The notes beneath the pieces were generated by a model, which saw only the letters and a program-made list of their open reading frames with translations, was not told the DNA's origin and did not search any database. Of a stretch of 39,942 bases of DNA, positions 17,419 to 25,478 are shown in pieces. The first letter of the stretch is position 1, and every line of letters starts with the position of its first letter. The translations under genes and the position numbers were made by a program. The DNA is from CAYRJD01 sp964424585 (GTDB lineage Bacteria; Actinomycetota; Acidimicrobiia; Acidimicrobiales; Poriferisodalaceae): NCBI GenBank assembly GCA_964424585.1, contig CAYRJD010000096.1, forward strand, positions 1-39,942. The letters are read 5' to 3'.

Positions 17419-17565
17419 GGCCCGAAGAGCTAGGAGTTGTCGGGGGAGGTTTGCGCGCCGCTCCGATGAGACGAAGACAAACCACGCGACATACCGCGGA
17501 CCATAGCCCATGCGCCGCTCGCTCGCTCACGTCGGTCGAAATCGGCGTGATTTCCTACGGTTTCG

Positions 17566-20500
17566 TTACAGCCCGCAGGCGGTGCGCACAGAGTTGAGCC
17601 AGTCGGCGTGGTTGGTTTTGAAGCTGGGCGGCTCGATGTCGGTGAGCTGGACGGGCGAGCTGCGCGGGCAGGCGACCTTGGATGTCAGCAGCGTGTTTGA
17701 CCCTCTCTTGTTTTTGTGGCTCTGCTTGTTGCGGTTGTAGCTGCGGACGTTGACGACGTGCCACGAGATTTCCGTGTCGTGCTGGTTGATGGCGTTGGTG
17801 ATCGTGCGCGTGGAGCCGACGCGCGAGGTGACCGGGTGTGTGAAGCGCTTTAGGAGCGCGCCGGTGCCCTCGACGGTTCCGACGCGGTCGCCGACCCAGG
17901 TTGTGTGCCCCTCGGCCAGTGCGGTGGCGAGGCCGACGCTGTGGTATTCGGTGACGCTCACGTCGTAGCCCCGTTTGCCGCTGCAGTCGCTGCCGCCCCA
18001 GTGCCTGGGGGTGTCCCACCGGTAGGTGCGGATGAGCGACGTGTCGCTGCCCTCGTTACGGCCGACCGTCTCGTCGCGCAGGTTGCGGACGTTCGGCGGC
18101 AGCTCGCAGCCAGACGGCTCAGGGTCTTGCGGCAGCTCGGTCGTCGTCGTGGTGCTCGTGCTCGTCGTCGCCTCGGTGGTCGTCGTCGTCGTTGTGCTCG
18201 TCGTCGTCGTTGTGCTCGTCGTCGTCGCCTCGGTGGTCGTCGTCGTTGTGCTCGTCGTGGTCGCTGGTGCCGCGGTTGTGCTTGGGGGCGCTGGCGGCGG
18301 CGCGGTTGTGCTCGTTGTTGAGCTAGTCGTGGTCGTAGTGCCCGGCGGCGGCCCGCTCTCGGGAACATCCACGCCGACGTCCGGGCCGGGCACGTCCGGC
18401 GCGGGCGGCTCGGTGGTCGTCGTGCTCGACGACAACGAAGTCGTCGTTGTCGGCAACTCTGTCGTTGTAGTCGGCGACGTTGTGGTGGCCGTGCTTGGCG
18501 GAGCTTCCGTGGTGCTCGTCGTTGTCGGCGGCGCGGTCGTCGTTGTGCTTGTCGCTGTCGACGTCACGGTCGTCGTCGTTGGCGCGGGCGCGTTGGGGTC
18601 GATCAGCACGAACTCGTTTGCCGGGCTGCGGTTGCCAAACGCGTCAATCAGCGCGCCTTCAGCCACCGCGATGCGGTCGCCGTGTGCCAGCGCCGGGCTA
18701 CCCGCGCAGTCGGTTACCTCATATGCCCGGGCCGGACAGTCCCAGCCAACGTCCCACAGCCGACCCCATGCCACCGGCACGGCTTCAACTTCACCGTCCG
18801 GCAAGTGCACCGCGTAATGTCCCGAGTCGACGTCGCTCGCCCGACCCGCCGCGAACACGTGCACGCCGTGCGGATTTGACCCGTCGGGTGGCACCGAGAT
18901 GTCGATGTCGCCGAGCATCAGAGTGATGTCTTCTTCGTCTGGCGCAATCTCGGTGAGCCGCACGCTTGGGTGTTCCTCAAGCGTCAGCAGCCGAACCGAC
19001 CGTGCGCCAACCGTCGCTTCAATCACCACGAACGGCGGCAACTCGTCGGTGGCTGGCACCACCTCGATGCCGTCGGGGCCCTCCGCCCGCAGCGTCGTCA
19101 ACGCTTCGTCGTCGTGTTCTCCGGCGCTGACCGCCGATGAGTCATCACCATCGCTTGCCGCAGTCGTCGTCGTGGCTTGCTCTGCGGCGGTCGGTCGCGT
19201 GGTCGTTGTGACCTGTTCCGCGACTGTCGGGCTCGTCGTCACCGTCGGAGTCGCCACCGTTGGAGGCGTTGCCGCCGTCGGGCTCGTGGTCGCTGTCGTC
19301 GTCACGGCCCCACCGCCACCAGAGCTATCGCTGTCCGACCGCAGGGGACTGCTGCCGCCCGAGCGCTTGTCGCCACCGCGCCCAACCGAGACGCGCTGGG
19401 TGCGGGCCTCGTCGCGGTCGTTCGTGCCAGCGCGTTCGCGTGCGACGTCGTCGCCAGCCTCGGTGTTGCTGTTGCCTGCTGCATCAAGCGCGTCGCGCAT
19501 CAGTTGCGGGGTGATGCGGCTGGTGCCGCCGAGCGCGTAGAGGGTGATGTCGCCGGCGGTCGCGGGTCGTCGTTCGGCGAGGTGTTTGGCCACGTCAGCG
19601 GGCAGGTCACGGTCGACCGCGAGCACTGGCACCAGCGCGCGCGGCGCAGAGGTGGTTGGCCCGGCGGTGGCTTGCCCGTTGGTGGCTGGTCTCGCGGTGG
19701 CTGGCTTGACGAGTGCATCGAGTTGTGCGGCCGAGGCGCGGTGGGCGTGCGACGCGCCGGCCGTGACGTTGCGGACGGGGTTGATGCCGTTGGCGAGCAG
19801 TGCGGCTGCGGCGACGCCGTCGACTGGTTGGTTGGCGTCGAGCAGCGCGAACTCGCCTGAGGCTGCGCCGCACTCGCTGACCGCGTCGGCGAGTGCGACC
19901 GACCGCGCCGCTGGCGTTGCGCCGTCGATGCGGGTGACGGCCGCACCCAGCCTCGCGATCTCGTCGGCCACCGCGGACGAGATCTCTGCGTCGCTGCCGA
20001 TGAGCACCGCGCGCGCCACGCCGGCTTCGGTGAGGTACGCGCGCACCGCGACTGGCAGCGCGTCGGCACGTGTGAACAGCACACCCAAGCCCATCGCGTA
20101 CGCGACCGGCGCGGCGAGCACGCCGTCGACGAGCGAGTGTCCGTTCACCAGCAGCACCGCCGGGCCCGCCTCGCCGCACCACCCACCCGGCGTACCCGCG
20201 GCGCGCGCGACGGGCACCGCGGTCTCGTACCGGTCGGCCCCAGCGAACCGATCAACCGTCGTCGCCTCAGTCGGGTTGGTTTCAGCGAATTGTTCCACTG
20301 CTGCGACATCGGTAATGCCGCTTCCCGTAGCAGCGCGCGCAGCTAGCTCGCTCAGCTGGCGCGCGACGTCGTCGGACACTGCGTCCGTGCCGCCGACTAT
20401 CGCCACGCCGCCCGCGCCGTGACGGCGCACAAACCCGGCGACCACAGCTGGCACCGAGTCGCGTCGCGTCAGCACGACCACGCCGCCGCTCGCCGCCGCC

Positions 20501-20850
20501 AACGGCACCGCGCTCAACGCGTCCACCAAGCTCTCACCCGACACGACCACCACTTTGCTAGCCGCACCCTCGCCCCCGTCCGCTCGCGTCCGAGCATCCA
20601 ACGCGCGCTCCGCCAGTGCCACCGCCGTCGCAAACCGATCAACCCCCGACAACAACCGCTCGCCCGACGCGTCAACGCCACCCTCGCGCACCCGCACCGT
20701 CGCATCGCGCTGGTCGACACCGGCCACCTCAACACTGGACTCAAGCCCGTGCGCACCCACCGCGCCAGGCACGCTCACCAACGCCAGCAGCACGCCCACC
20801 AACGCCCACGCCAACAGCGCACGGCAAGTCCCGCCTAGCGCGCATCTCAC
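17566..20850 (-). CDS. Large secreted CWB2 protein with Thr-rich linkers and Fn3-like tail
   Basis: A 1094-aa exported protein starting at GTG 20850. A signal peptide (about 1-33, ending PGAVGA) precedes three CWB2 modules (about 60-470) closely similar to those of the neighbouring paralogue, for example DRFAGADRYETAVPVARAAGT and YALGGTSRITPQLMRDALDA. Module three has an extra Ala/Thr-rich insert. Then come a Thr/Ala linker, a beta-rich domain (about 640-790) with HGVHVFAAGRASD and WDCPARAYEVTDCAGSP, and a very Thr-rich stalk of about 170 residues. The 150-residue tail (CELPPNVRNLRDETVG, TYRWDTP) reads like a fibronectin-III fold. No LPxTG or membrane anchor is visible. It is probably a wall-attached stalk presenting the C-terminal domain. 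Confidence 0.85.
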   Translation of the reverse strand: MRCALGGTCRALLAWALVGVLLALVSVPGAVGAHGLESSVEVAGVDQRDATVRVREGGVDASGERLLSGVDRFATAVALAERALDARTRADGGEGAASKVVVVSGESLVDALSAVPLAAASGGVVVLTRRDSVPAVVAGFVRRHGAGGVAIVGGTDAVSDDVARQLSELAARAATGSGITDVAAVEQFAETNPTEATTVDRFAGADRYETAVPVARAAGTPGGWCGEAGPAVLLVNGHSLVDGVLAAPVAYAMGLGVLFTRADALPVAVRAYLTEAGVARAVLIGSDAEISSAVADEIARLGAAVTRIDGATPAARSVALADAVSECGAASGEFALLDANQPVDGVAAAALLANGINPVRNVTAGASHAHRASAAQLDALVKPATARPATNGQATAGPTTSAPRALVPVLAVDRDLPADVAKHLAERRPATAGDITLYALGGTSRITPQLMRDALDAAGNSNTEAGDDVARERAGTNDRDEARTQRVSVGRGGDKRSGGSSPLRSDSDSSGGGGAVTTTATTSPTAATPPTVATPTVTTSPTVAEQVTTTTRPTAAEQATTTTAASDGDDSSAVSAGEHDDEALTTLRAEGPDGIEVVPATDELPPFVVIEATVGARSVRLLTLEEHPSVRLTEIAPDEEDITLMLGDIDISVPPDGSNPHGVHVFAAGRASDVDSGHYAVHLPDGEVEAVPVAWGRLWDVGWDCPARAYEVTDCAGSPALAHGDRIAVAEGALIDAFGNRSPANEFVLIDPNAPAPTTTTVTSTATSTTTTAPPTTTSTTEAPPSTATTTSPTTTTELPTTTTSLSSSTTTTEPPAPDVPGPDVGVDVPESGPPPGTTTTTSSTTSTTAPPPAPPSTTAAPATTTSTTTTTTEATTTSTTTTTSTTTTTTTEATTSTSTTTTTELPQDPEPSGCELPPNVRNLRDETVGRNEGSDTSLIRTYRWDTPRHWGGSDCSGKRGYDVSVTEYHSVGLATALAEGHTTWVGDRVGTVEGTGALLKRFTHPVTSRVGSTRTITNAINQHDTEISWHVVNVRSYNRNKQSHKNKRGSNTLLTSKVACPRSSPVQLTDIEPPSFKTNHADWLNSVRTACGL
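18137..18263. repeat. gtc/gtt-type trinucleotide microsatellite (Thr-rich stalk)
   Basis: On the plus strand this stretch is runs of gtcgtcgtc and gttgtgctc with a recurring gcctcggtggtcgtc block; on the minus strand it encodes long Thr/Ser runs of the large CWB2 protein. Shorter stretches of the same type occur near 18410-18600 and 19150-19310. All keep the reading frame, so stalk length could vary between strains by slippage. Confidence 0.8.
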
Positions 20851-20965
20851 AAACCCAACGCTACTTGTATCTCCGACTTATGCGCCGTTGCGCGAGCCAG
20901 CATAAATAGAGTGTCAGCCCGACTCGCTACCCGTCAGCGCGACGCGAGCCACGCAACCGTCGCAC
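20851..20965 (-). promoter_or_regulatory. A/T-richer upstream region of the large CWB2 gene
   Basis: This 115-base gap lies upstream of GTG 20850 and downstream of the 189-aa gene on the same strand. It is A/T-richer than its surroundings and includes, on the minus strand, ctgacactctatttatgctg and gcataagtc, which could hold a promoter. A -35/-10 pair with good spacing could not be settled by eye, and no clear ribosome-binding site precedes the GTG. Confidence 0.3.
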
Positions 20966-21535
20966 TTACTGCCCACTCAACAGGCGAGCGTCTTCCTCGG
21001 TCGGTCGGCCGGTAAGGCTCATGAGCCTTTCACGCAGGTGTCCACGCGATCTTGTCGTCAGCCGGGCTAGGCGGTGTGGCAATAGCAGGTCGTGGTTGCC
21101 CATAAACGGCACCGCACGTACGAGACTCACGACCCAGCGCGCGTTGTCACCCGGGTCAGGCAACTGGAACTCAGGTGCCGTCTCCAACATGAAGTGGAGC
21201 GTGTCTCGGTTGCCAGACAGCGGGTCACTGATGTGGCTAAGGCTCTCAAGTCGCGCAGCAGCGTGCTCTGGTCGCCAGCCAAGTCGAGCGACGGGAGCGA
21301 TGACGACGACGTGCCCGACGTGGTCCACTGGATTTTCCGTCGTGCAACACTGCGACGTGGTCACTCCAAGTGGCACAGCTTCAATGTCGATTACGGCCGT
21401 CTTGGTTGGTTGTCCGGCCACCGTGGCGGCCTCAATCGGGAGCTGCAGCCGGGGAAACACGGTTCCGCAGCTGGCCAAGTCAATGAGGTCGCCTTGTCTG
21501 ACGGCATCATCGCTAGGTGCGCGGTCCTCCCACAT
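20966..21535 (-). CDS. Hypothetical protein, 189 aa, lower-GC pair
   Basis: No family was recognised with confidence. From ATG 21535 the product is 189 aa, soluble, without signal peptide or membrane helix. It begins MWEDRAPSDDAVRQGDLIDL, and mid-protein VPLGVTTSQCCTTEN is followed by HVVVIAPVARL. An early RQGD motif, then a strand with Cys, then a VVIAPV strand, is seen in several uncharacterised bacterial proteins remembered as QGD-start hypotheticals; this is only an impression. The later half has RDTLHFMLETAPE and a basic C-terminus. Local GC is visibly below the surroundings, which suggests transfer. It follows the amber-interrupted gene by 25 bases on the same strand. A TTG at 21607 would add 24 residues but overlaps that gene. 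Confidence 0.6.
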   Translation of the reverse strand: MWEDRAPSDDAVRQGDLIDLASCGTVFPRLQLPIEAATVAGQPTKTAVIDIEAVPLGVTTSQCCTTENPVDHVGHVVVIAPVARLGWRPEHAAARLESLSHISDPLSGNRDTLHFMLETAPEFQLPDPGDNARWVVSLVRAVPFMGNHDLLLPHRLARLTTRSRGHLRERLMSLTGRPTEEDARLLSGQ

Positions 21536-21560
21536 CGTTTGGTCAGTCGCGCAACAGGCG

Positions 21561-21947
21561 CTAGTAGTCAAACGAGAGGGTGACCTCTGACAGGTCAGCC
21601 TCAGCAACAGGCGTTGCGCTTATCTGCTTGATTTTCTGGATCGTGGCGTCGTCCAGCGTGACGGTTTGGGGACGGCCAGAGTCGTATGTCTCGCCCAACT
21701 TCTCATCTACCATGGATGCTTGTTGCAGGCTGCGCAACCGCTGGCGGACGAGCACCTTGTGCAGTGCTCGCGACAGCACAGCTTCACAGCAAGGTGCGAT
21801 GCCAGCGTGACGCTCGCCCGGGTGGCGTTGGTCGATCTACTCTTCCACGCACCGCTCCAGCGCGTCTGCCAGCATCGCGATGTCGTGCGCGCCTTCAGTG
21901 TCTCGCTGTGGCGCATCGGACGAGTGCGCTGAAATGGATGTCGTCAC
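21561..21947 (-). pseudogene. Hypothetical gene interrupted by an in-frame TAG
   Basis: From GTG 21947 the frame runs 36 codons (VTTSISAHSS to ALERCVEE), meets TAG at 21837-21839, and continues in the same frame for 91 codons (IDQRHPGERHAGIAPCC to LSEVTLSFDY) to TAG 21561. The residues on both sides look equally protein-like, so an original protein of about 128 aa broken by one nonsense change is the simplest reading. Alternatives are two small genes (restart at GTG 21779 or ATG 21713), read-through, or a sequencing error. The C-terminal part contains TVTLDDATIQKIKQIS, a likely helix. It starts 50 bases after the thiolase stop and shares the low GC of the next gene. No family recognised. Confidence 0.55.
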
Positions 21948-21997
21948 ACGGTGCCCTTCGCTCGCGGGAGCGCAACGCTAATCGGCCACGGTGCGGA

Positions 21998-23200
21998 CTA
22001 GCCCAGCTGGCTACCCACCACTGAGACGAACGACACGCAAGCGCCGGGCTGGCCGCCCAGGTTGTGCGTGAGGCCGAGCGTCTTGCCACCCTCGGTGACC
22101 GACGCGATTTGACGCTCGACCGGCGCTTCTTGGCGAAGCTGCAGCCAGCACTCAAACAGCATCCGCAAGCCGGAGGCACCGATCGGGTGACCGAAGCTCT
22201 TCAACCCGCCATCCGGGTTGACCGGCAGGTCGCCGTCTAAGTCGAACGTGCCAGCCATCGCCTCTTTCCAACCGGTGCCGCGCTCGGCAAAACCCAGGTC
22301 TTCCATCAGCACCAACTCGGTCGGCGTGAAGCAGTCGTGCACCTCCGCCATCGCGATCTGCGAGCGGGGGTCTTCGATGCCAGCCTGCTTGTAGGCCTCG
22401 GCGGCTGACGCCTGCACCTCGCGGAACGTCGTGTAGTCGTAAGTCGAGTCGAGCGCACCGGTGGCGGGGCCAGCCGCGAAGCTGAGCGCCTTCACATAGA
22501 GCGGCTTGTCGGTGTAGCGGTGAGCGTCTTCGGCTCGCACGATGACAGCGGCAGCCGAGCCGTCGCTCACGCCCGAGCAGTCGAAGATGCCGAGCGGCCC
22601 GGCAATGAGCGGCGAACCCGAGATCGTCTCCTTCGCCACTTCCTTGCGGAACTGCGCCCGTGGGTTCAACGCGCCGTTCTTGTGGTTCTTCCAGGCGATG
22701 CGGGTCAGCACCTCTTTCATCTGCTCGTCGTCGAGCCCGTACTTCTTGGCGTAAGCCGGAGCGAGCAAGCTGAACATCGCTGGAGCGGTGAGCGACGAGT
22801 CGGTGCCGTCGCTCGGCGGCGCCGAACCGGTGAGACCGGAGTAGCCGCTGTCCTTCAGCTTCTCGACGCCGATTGCCATCACCACGTCGTAGGCGCCGGA
22901 CGCAACCGCGTAGCAAGCGTTGCGGAACGCTTCGCTGCCGGTGGCGCACATGTTTTCGAGCCGGCTGACCGGCTTGTAGTCGAGCTGCAGCGGCTTCGAA
23001 AGCGTGAGCCCTGAAACGCCAGAGCCCAGCGTGCCCAGCCAGAAGGCGTCGATGTCGTCTTGGGTGACGCCCGCCGACGCATACGCATCGGTGGCCGCAT
23101 CTACGAGCATGTCGTCGACGCTCTTGTCCCAGTGCTCTCCGAATGGAGTGCACCCCATTCCGACGATCGCGACCTGGTCGCGAATTCCGTTGGATGCCAT
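21998..23200 (-). CDS. Thiolase-family protein (SCP-x/lipid-transfer type)
   Basis: A 400-aa thiolase-superfamily enzyme, probably acting on an acyl-CoA in beta-oxidation or in forming acetoacetyl-CoA-like units. It shows the nucleophile region LENMCATGSEAF with Cys 85, EVHDCFTPTELV (the HDCF motif of SCP-x-type and archaeal thiolases) and SFGHPIGASG near 345 with the catalytic His. The usual C-terminal catalytic Cys-Gly loop is replaced by HNLGGQPGACVSF, as in this subgroup. ATG 23200 has an AAGGGGGAA ribosome-binding site upstream. The neighbouring HMGCS-DUF35 gene lies 118 bases upstream on the same strand. Such thiolases commonly pair with a DUF35 partner that supplies the CoA-binding site. 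Confidence 0.87.
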   Translation of the reverse strand: MASNGIRDQVAIVGMGCTPFGEHWDKSVDDMLVDAATDAYASAGVTQDDIDAFWLGTLGSGVSGLTLSKPLQLDYKPVSRLENMCATGSEAFRNACYAVASGAYDVVMAIGVEKLKDSGYSGLTGSAPPSDGTDSSLTAPAMFSLLAPAYAKKYGLDDEQMKEVLTRIAWKNHKNGALNPRAQFRKEVAKETISGSPLIAGPLGIFDCSGVSDGSAAAVIVRAEDAHRYTDKPLYVKALSFAAGPATGALDSTYDYTTFREVQASAAEAYKQAGIEDPRSQIAMAEVHDCFTPTELVLMEDLGFAERGTGWKEAMAGTFDLDGDLPVNPDGGLKSFGHPIGASGLRMLFECWLQLRQEAPVERQIASVTEGGKTLGLTHNLGGQPGACVSFVSVVGSQLG

Positions 23201-23318
23201 TTGTGGTTCCCCCTTTTGGTTTGGTGGCCCGTCGTTTGGCGGGCCTGTCGCTCACTCTACAGGAACGACGACGGTCGTGCTGGTCAAGTCGCCGCCGTGA
23301 CGCCAGGCAAACTCGATG

Positions 23319-24716
23319 CTAGGCCGCGGGCCGAGCCTTCCAGAAGTAGTTGTGGATGCCCTCGGCGGTGAACAGCCGGCGGAACGTCATCTCGACGCGG
23401 TCGCCGATCTTGATGCTCTCGGGGTCGACGTCGGTCATCTCTGCTTGGAAGCGGCCGCCGCCGTCGAAGTCGATGACCACGGCGACCACCGGCGGCGACA
23501 GCGAATACGCCAGCCGGTCGACGGTGAACGTCGCGATGGTGGCGCCCACGTCGGCCATGCGGATGCGCTCCATGTCGTCGACCGCGCCGCCCTCCATCGA
23601 CACGCGCATCGGCGGCAGGTGGATGGCGCCGGAGGCGCGATCGCGCGAGCCGACGAACGCGTACTTCCAGTCTTCGGCGCGCGCCGCGGGCGGCGACGCC
23701 GGACGCTCGGGGTCGGGACGGCGAGGCGGCTCACGATCTAGCAGTCCACGCCAAGTGAGGAACTTGGCGTAGTCGAGGCCGTCGTTGCCTTTCGCGATCT
23801 GCGCTTCGACCGTCGAGAACGGCTCGTGCGCAGCGATGGCGTCGGTGGTTCGCAGCACGCCAGCCGACGCGCCGTCAGCCAGGTGCACCAGCAGCATCGT
23901 CTCGCCCGGCGCGGCCGCATCGAGCCACGCCGACAGCACCAGCCCCATGTGCGCGGCGCCGCAGTTGCCGACCGCGGGCGTGATGGGGTCGAACAGCTTG
24001 TCGCCGGCCATGCGCGCGAGCCCGCGCACTGCGCGAGCGTGAAGGCCGACGACGGCGACCTTGTCGACGGCGTCGAGGCTGAGGTTGGCTGCAGCCAGCG
24101 CGCCATCGACGGCTTTGTGGCCCAAGGGCACGTAGACCTGCTCGCCGAAGCGCTCTTCCCAGACCCGCGAAGCGACGTCGCCCGGCTGGCGGTAGCGGTC
24201 GGTGAACTCTTTGGTCTGCGAAGCGCCGCTCAGCCACTCCGCGATGACGGGGTGCTCGGCCGAGTCGCCGAACGCGATGGCGACCGCTCCGTCGCCGCAG
24301 CTGGCTTCTTCCGCGCCGGTCGGCAGGCCGGTGCGCAGGTCTGCGTGCACCGCCATCGCCGCGCCCTGCGGCAGCTCGGCAGCCAGCGCCATCGACGCTT
24401 CGGCGCTGCGAGCCGCGCCGCCCATGTCGACCGCGTAGCCGTCGTCGGGCAAGTCGAGCGCCGCGTGAATGGCGGTGGCGTTCGTCTTGTCGACGTAAGC
24501 CGGATTGGGCGTAGAGAAGAAGATCGCCGCGTTGTCGAGGCCAATCGACCGCAGGCAGTTGCGGGCGGCTTCGGTGCCCATCGTCGTCGTGTCTTCGTCG
24601 TAGCTGGCGACGCTGCGCGTGCCTCGCCCGCCGCCTGAGCCGGTGGTGGCGGTGATCTTGGCTCGGTCTAGCCGCCAGTAGGGCAGGTAGGTGCCGTAGC
24701 TGATTATTCCCCTCAT
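23319..24716 (-). CDS. HMG-CoA-synthase-like protein fused to a DUF35 OB-fold domain
   Basis: A 465-aa fusion. Residues 1-310 have the thiolase fold of archaeal-type HMG-CoA synthase (GIISYGTYLPYWRLDR at the start, DEDTTTMGTEAARNCL, VGLHARAVRGLARMAG, VGNCGAAHMGL). Residues from about 335 are a DUF35/ChsH2-like OB domain (GAIHLPPMRVSMEG, DVGATIATFTVDRL, VVAVVIDFDGGGRF, KIGDRVEMTFRR). The nucleophilic Cys expected in the FACKAGT position is absent: the segment reads VDMGGAARSAEASM. The OB domain also lacks the usual zinc-ribbon Cys residues. Gene order suggests it works with the adjacent thiolase, but the reaction is unclear. ATG 24716 has AAAGGGGAG upstream. Confidence 0.8.
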   Translation of the reverse strand: MRGIISYGTYLPYWRLDRAKITATTGSGGGRGTRSVASYDEDTTTMGTEAARNCLRSIGLDNAAIFFSTPNPAYVDKTNATAIHAALDLPDDGYAVDMGGAARSAEASMALAAELPQGAAMAVHADLRTGLPTGAEEASCGDGAVAIAFGDSAEHPVIAEWLSGASQTKEFTDRYRQPGDVASRVWEERFGEQVYVPLGHKAVDGALAAANLSLDAVDKVAVVGLHARAVRGLARMAGDKLFDPITPAVGNCGAAHMGLVLSAWLDAAAPGETMLLVHLADGASAGVLRTTDAIAAHEPFSTVEAQIAKGNDGLDYAKFLTWRGLLDREPPRRPDPERPASPPAARAEDWKYAFVGSRDRASGAIHLPPMRVSMEGGAVDDMERIRMADVGATIATFTVDRLAYSLSPPVVAVVIDFDGGGRFQAEMTDVDPESIKIGDRVEMTFRRLFTAEGIHNYFWKARPAA

Positions 24717-24729
24717 TGGTGCTCCCCTT

Positions 24730-24762
24730 TGTTGTGCACTCAGGCTTGTTGTGCGCTCAGGC
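24730..24762. repeat. 17-bp-period direct repeat over the nfuA stop codon
   Basis: tgttgtgcactcaggc (24730-24745) and tgttgtgcgctcaggc (24747-24762) differ at one base. The right copy contains the nfuA stop (minus-strand TGA, 24757-24759), and the left copy provides a second TGA 17 bases downstream in another frame. Confidence 0.8.
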
Positions 24763-25425
24763 GCTGAAGTATGGGTTCTCGCCGGAAGCGTGATCGGTCA
24801 CGTCGACCACGTGGCTGATTTCGCTGATCAACTCGCGCAGCGTCTTCTCGATGCCCGCGGTGATGGTGGCGTTCGCCATGCCGCAGCCCTGACAGCCGCC
24901 GCCCAAGCGAATGATCGCAGTGTCGCCCTCGACGTTGACCAGCTCGGCGAACCCGCCGTGCGCGGCGATGGACGGGTTGATGCGCTTGTCGAGCACCTCT
25001 TGAACGTTCTCGGCCACCGAGCCCGACAGCTCGAGCAACGCGTTGGGGCCGAGATCGGGGCGGTTGGGGTTGCGCAGCACGAGGCCTGACTGATGCGCGT
25101 TGGACGGCACGTCGAGCGTGGCGCCGTTGAGCTTGGCGGCGTCTCGGTCGCTGACCAGCACGGTCAGCCCGTCGCCGACCGGAATGGGAATGTCAAACTC
25201 GTCGCCCTCGCTCAGCAGCTCGAACGCCAGGTCGTAGGTGTAGTCGACGCCGTGCGTGCCGGTCACCTCGACCCGCAAGCCCAGCAGCTCGGCGTCGGCT
25301 TCGTTGGCGCGCAGCTCGAGCACGTTCGCTCTCGCCGCGTCGGTGATCGTGAAGCTGCACTCCGCCACCGGCAGCGCAACTGTCGGGCTGGCCGGAGCCA
25401 CAGCACCTGAGGCAGATGGGGTCAT
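24757..25425 (-). CDS. nfuA: NfuA-type Fe-S cluster carrier
   Basis: A 222-aa cytoplasmic carrier that takes Fe-S clusters to target enzymes. The N-terminal half (about 22-115) is a degenerate A-type/HesB domain: SFTITDAARANVLELRA and VTGTHGVDYTYDLAFE, without the three Cys of active A-type proteins. The C-terminal NifU-like domain (about 138-210) holds GGGCQGCGMANATI with Cys 178 and 181, which bridge a cluster between two subunits. Domain order and length fit NfuA. ATG 25425 is 8 bases from the left 46-bp repeat copy. It is the downstream neighbour of the small low-GC cassette on the same strand. Confidence 0.93.
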   Translation of the reverse strand: MTPSASGAVAPASPTVALPVAECSFTITDAARANVLELRANEADAELLGLRVEVTGTHGVDYTYDLAFELLSEGDEFDIPIPVGDGLTVLVSDRDAAKLNGATLDVPSNAHQSGLVLRNPNRPDLGPNALLELSGSVAENVQEVLDKRINPSIAAHGGFAELVNVEGDTAIIRLGGGCQGCGMANATITAGIEKTLRELISEISHVVDVTDHASGENPYFSA

Positions 25426-25432
25426 TGCCTCA

Positions 25433-25478
25433 GCAGGCTACAGGCGCGCTTGCCGGCTACTTCTGCCACCGCTTGGGC
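25433..25478. repeat. 46-bp direct repeat, left copy
   Basis: Matches the right copy at 26121-26166 at 44 of 46 bases. It begins gcaggctacaggcgcg and ends ccaccgcttgggc. On the minus strand it spans the last six codons and stop of the 162-aa gene (PKRWQK-stop) plus the gap leading to nfuA. Confidence 0.93.

Noticed and set aside
20851..20965. tRNA or riboswitch in the A/T-richer gap
   Set aside because: No cloverleaf, TTCGAATC-type T-arm or known aptamer core was visible.
20851..22000. Mobile element with terminal repeats around the low-GC pair
   Set aside because: No matching direct or inverted repeats, transposase or integrase could be found at the borders.
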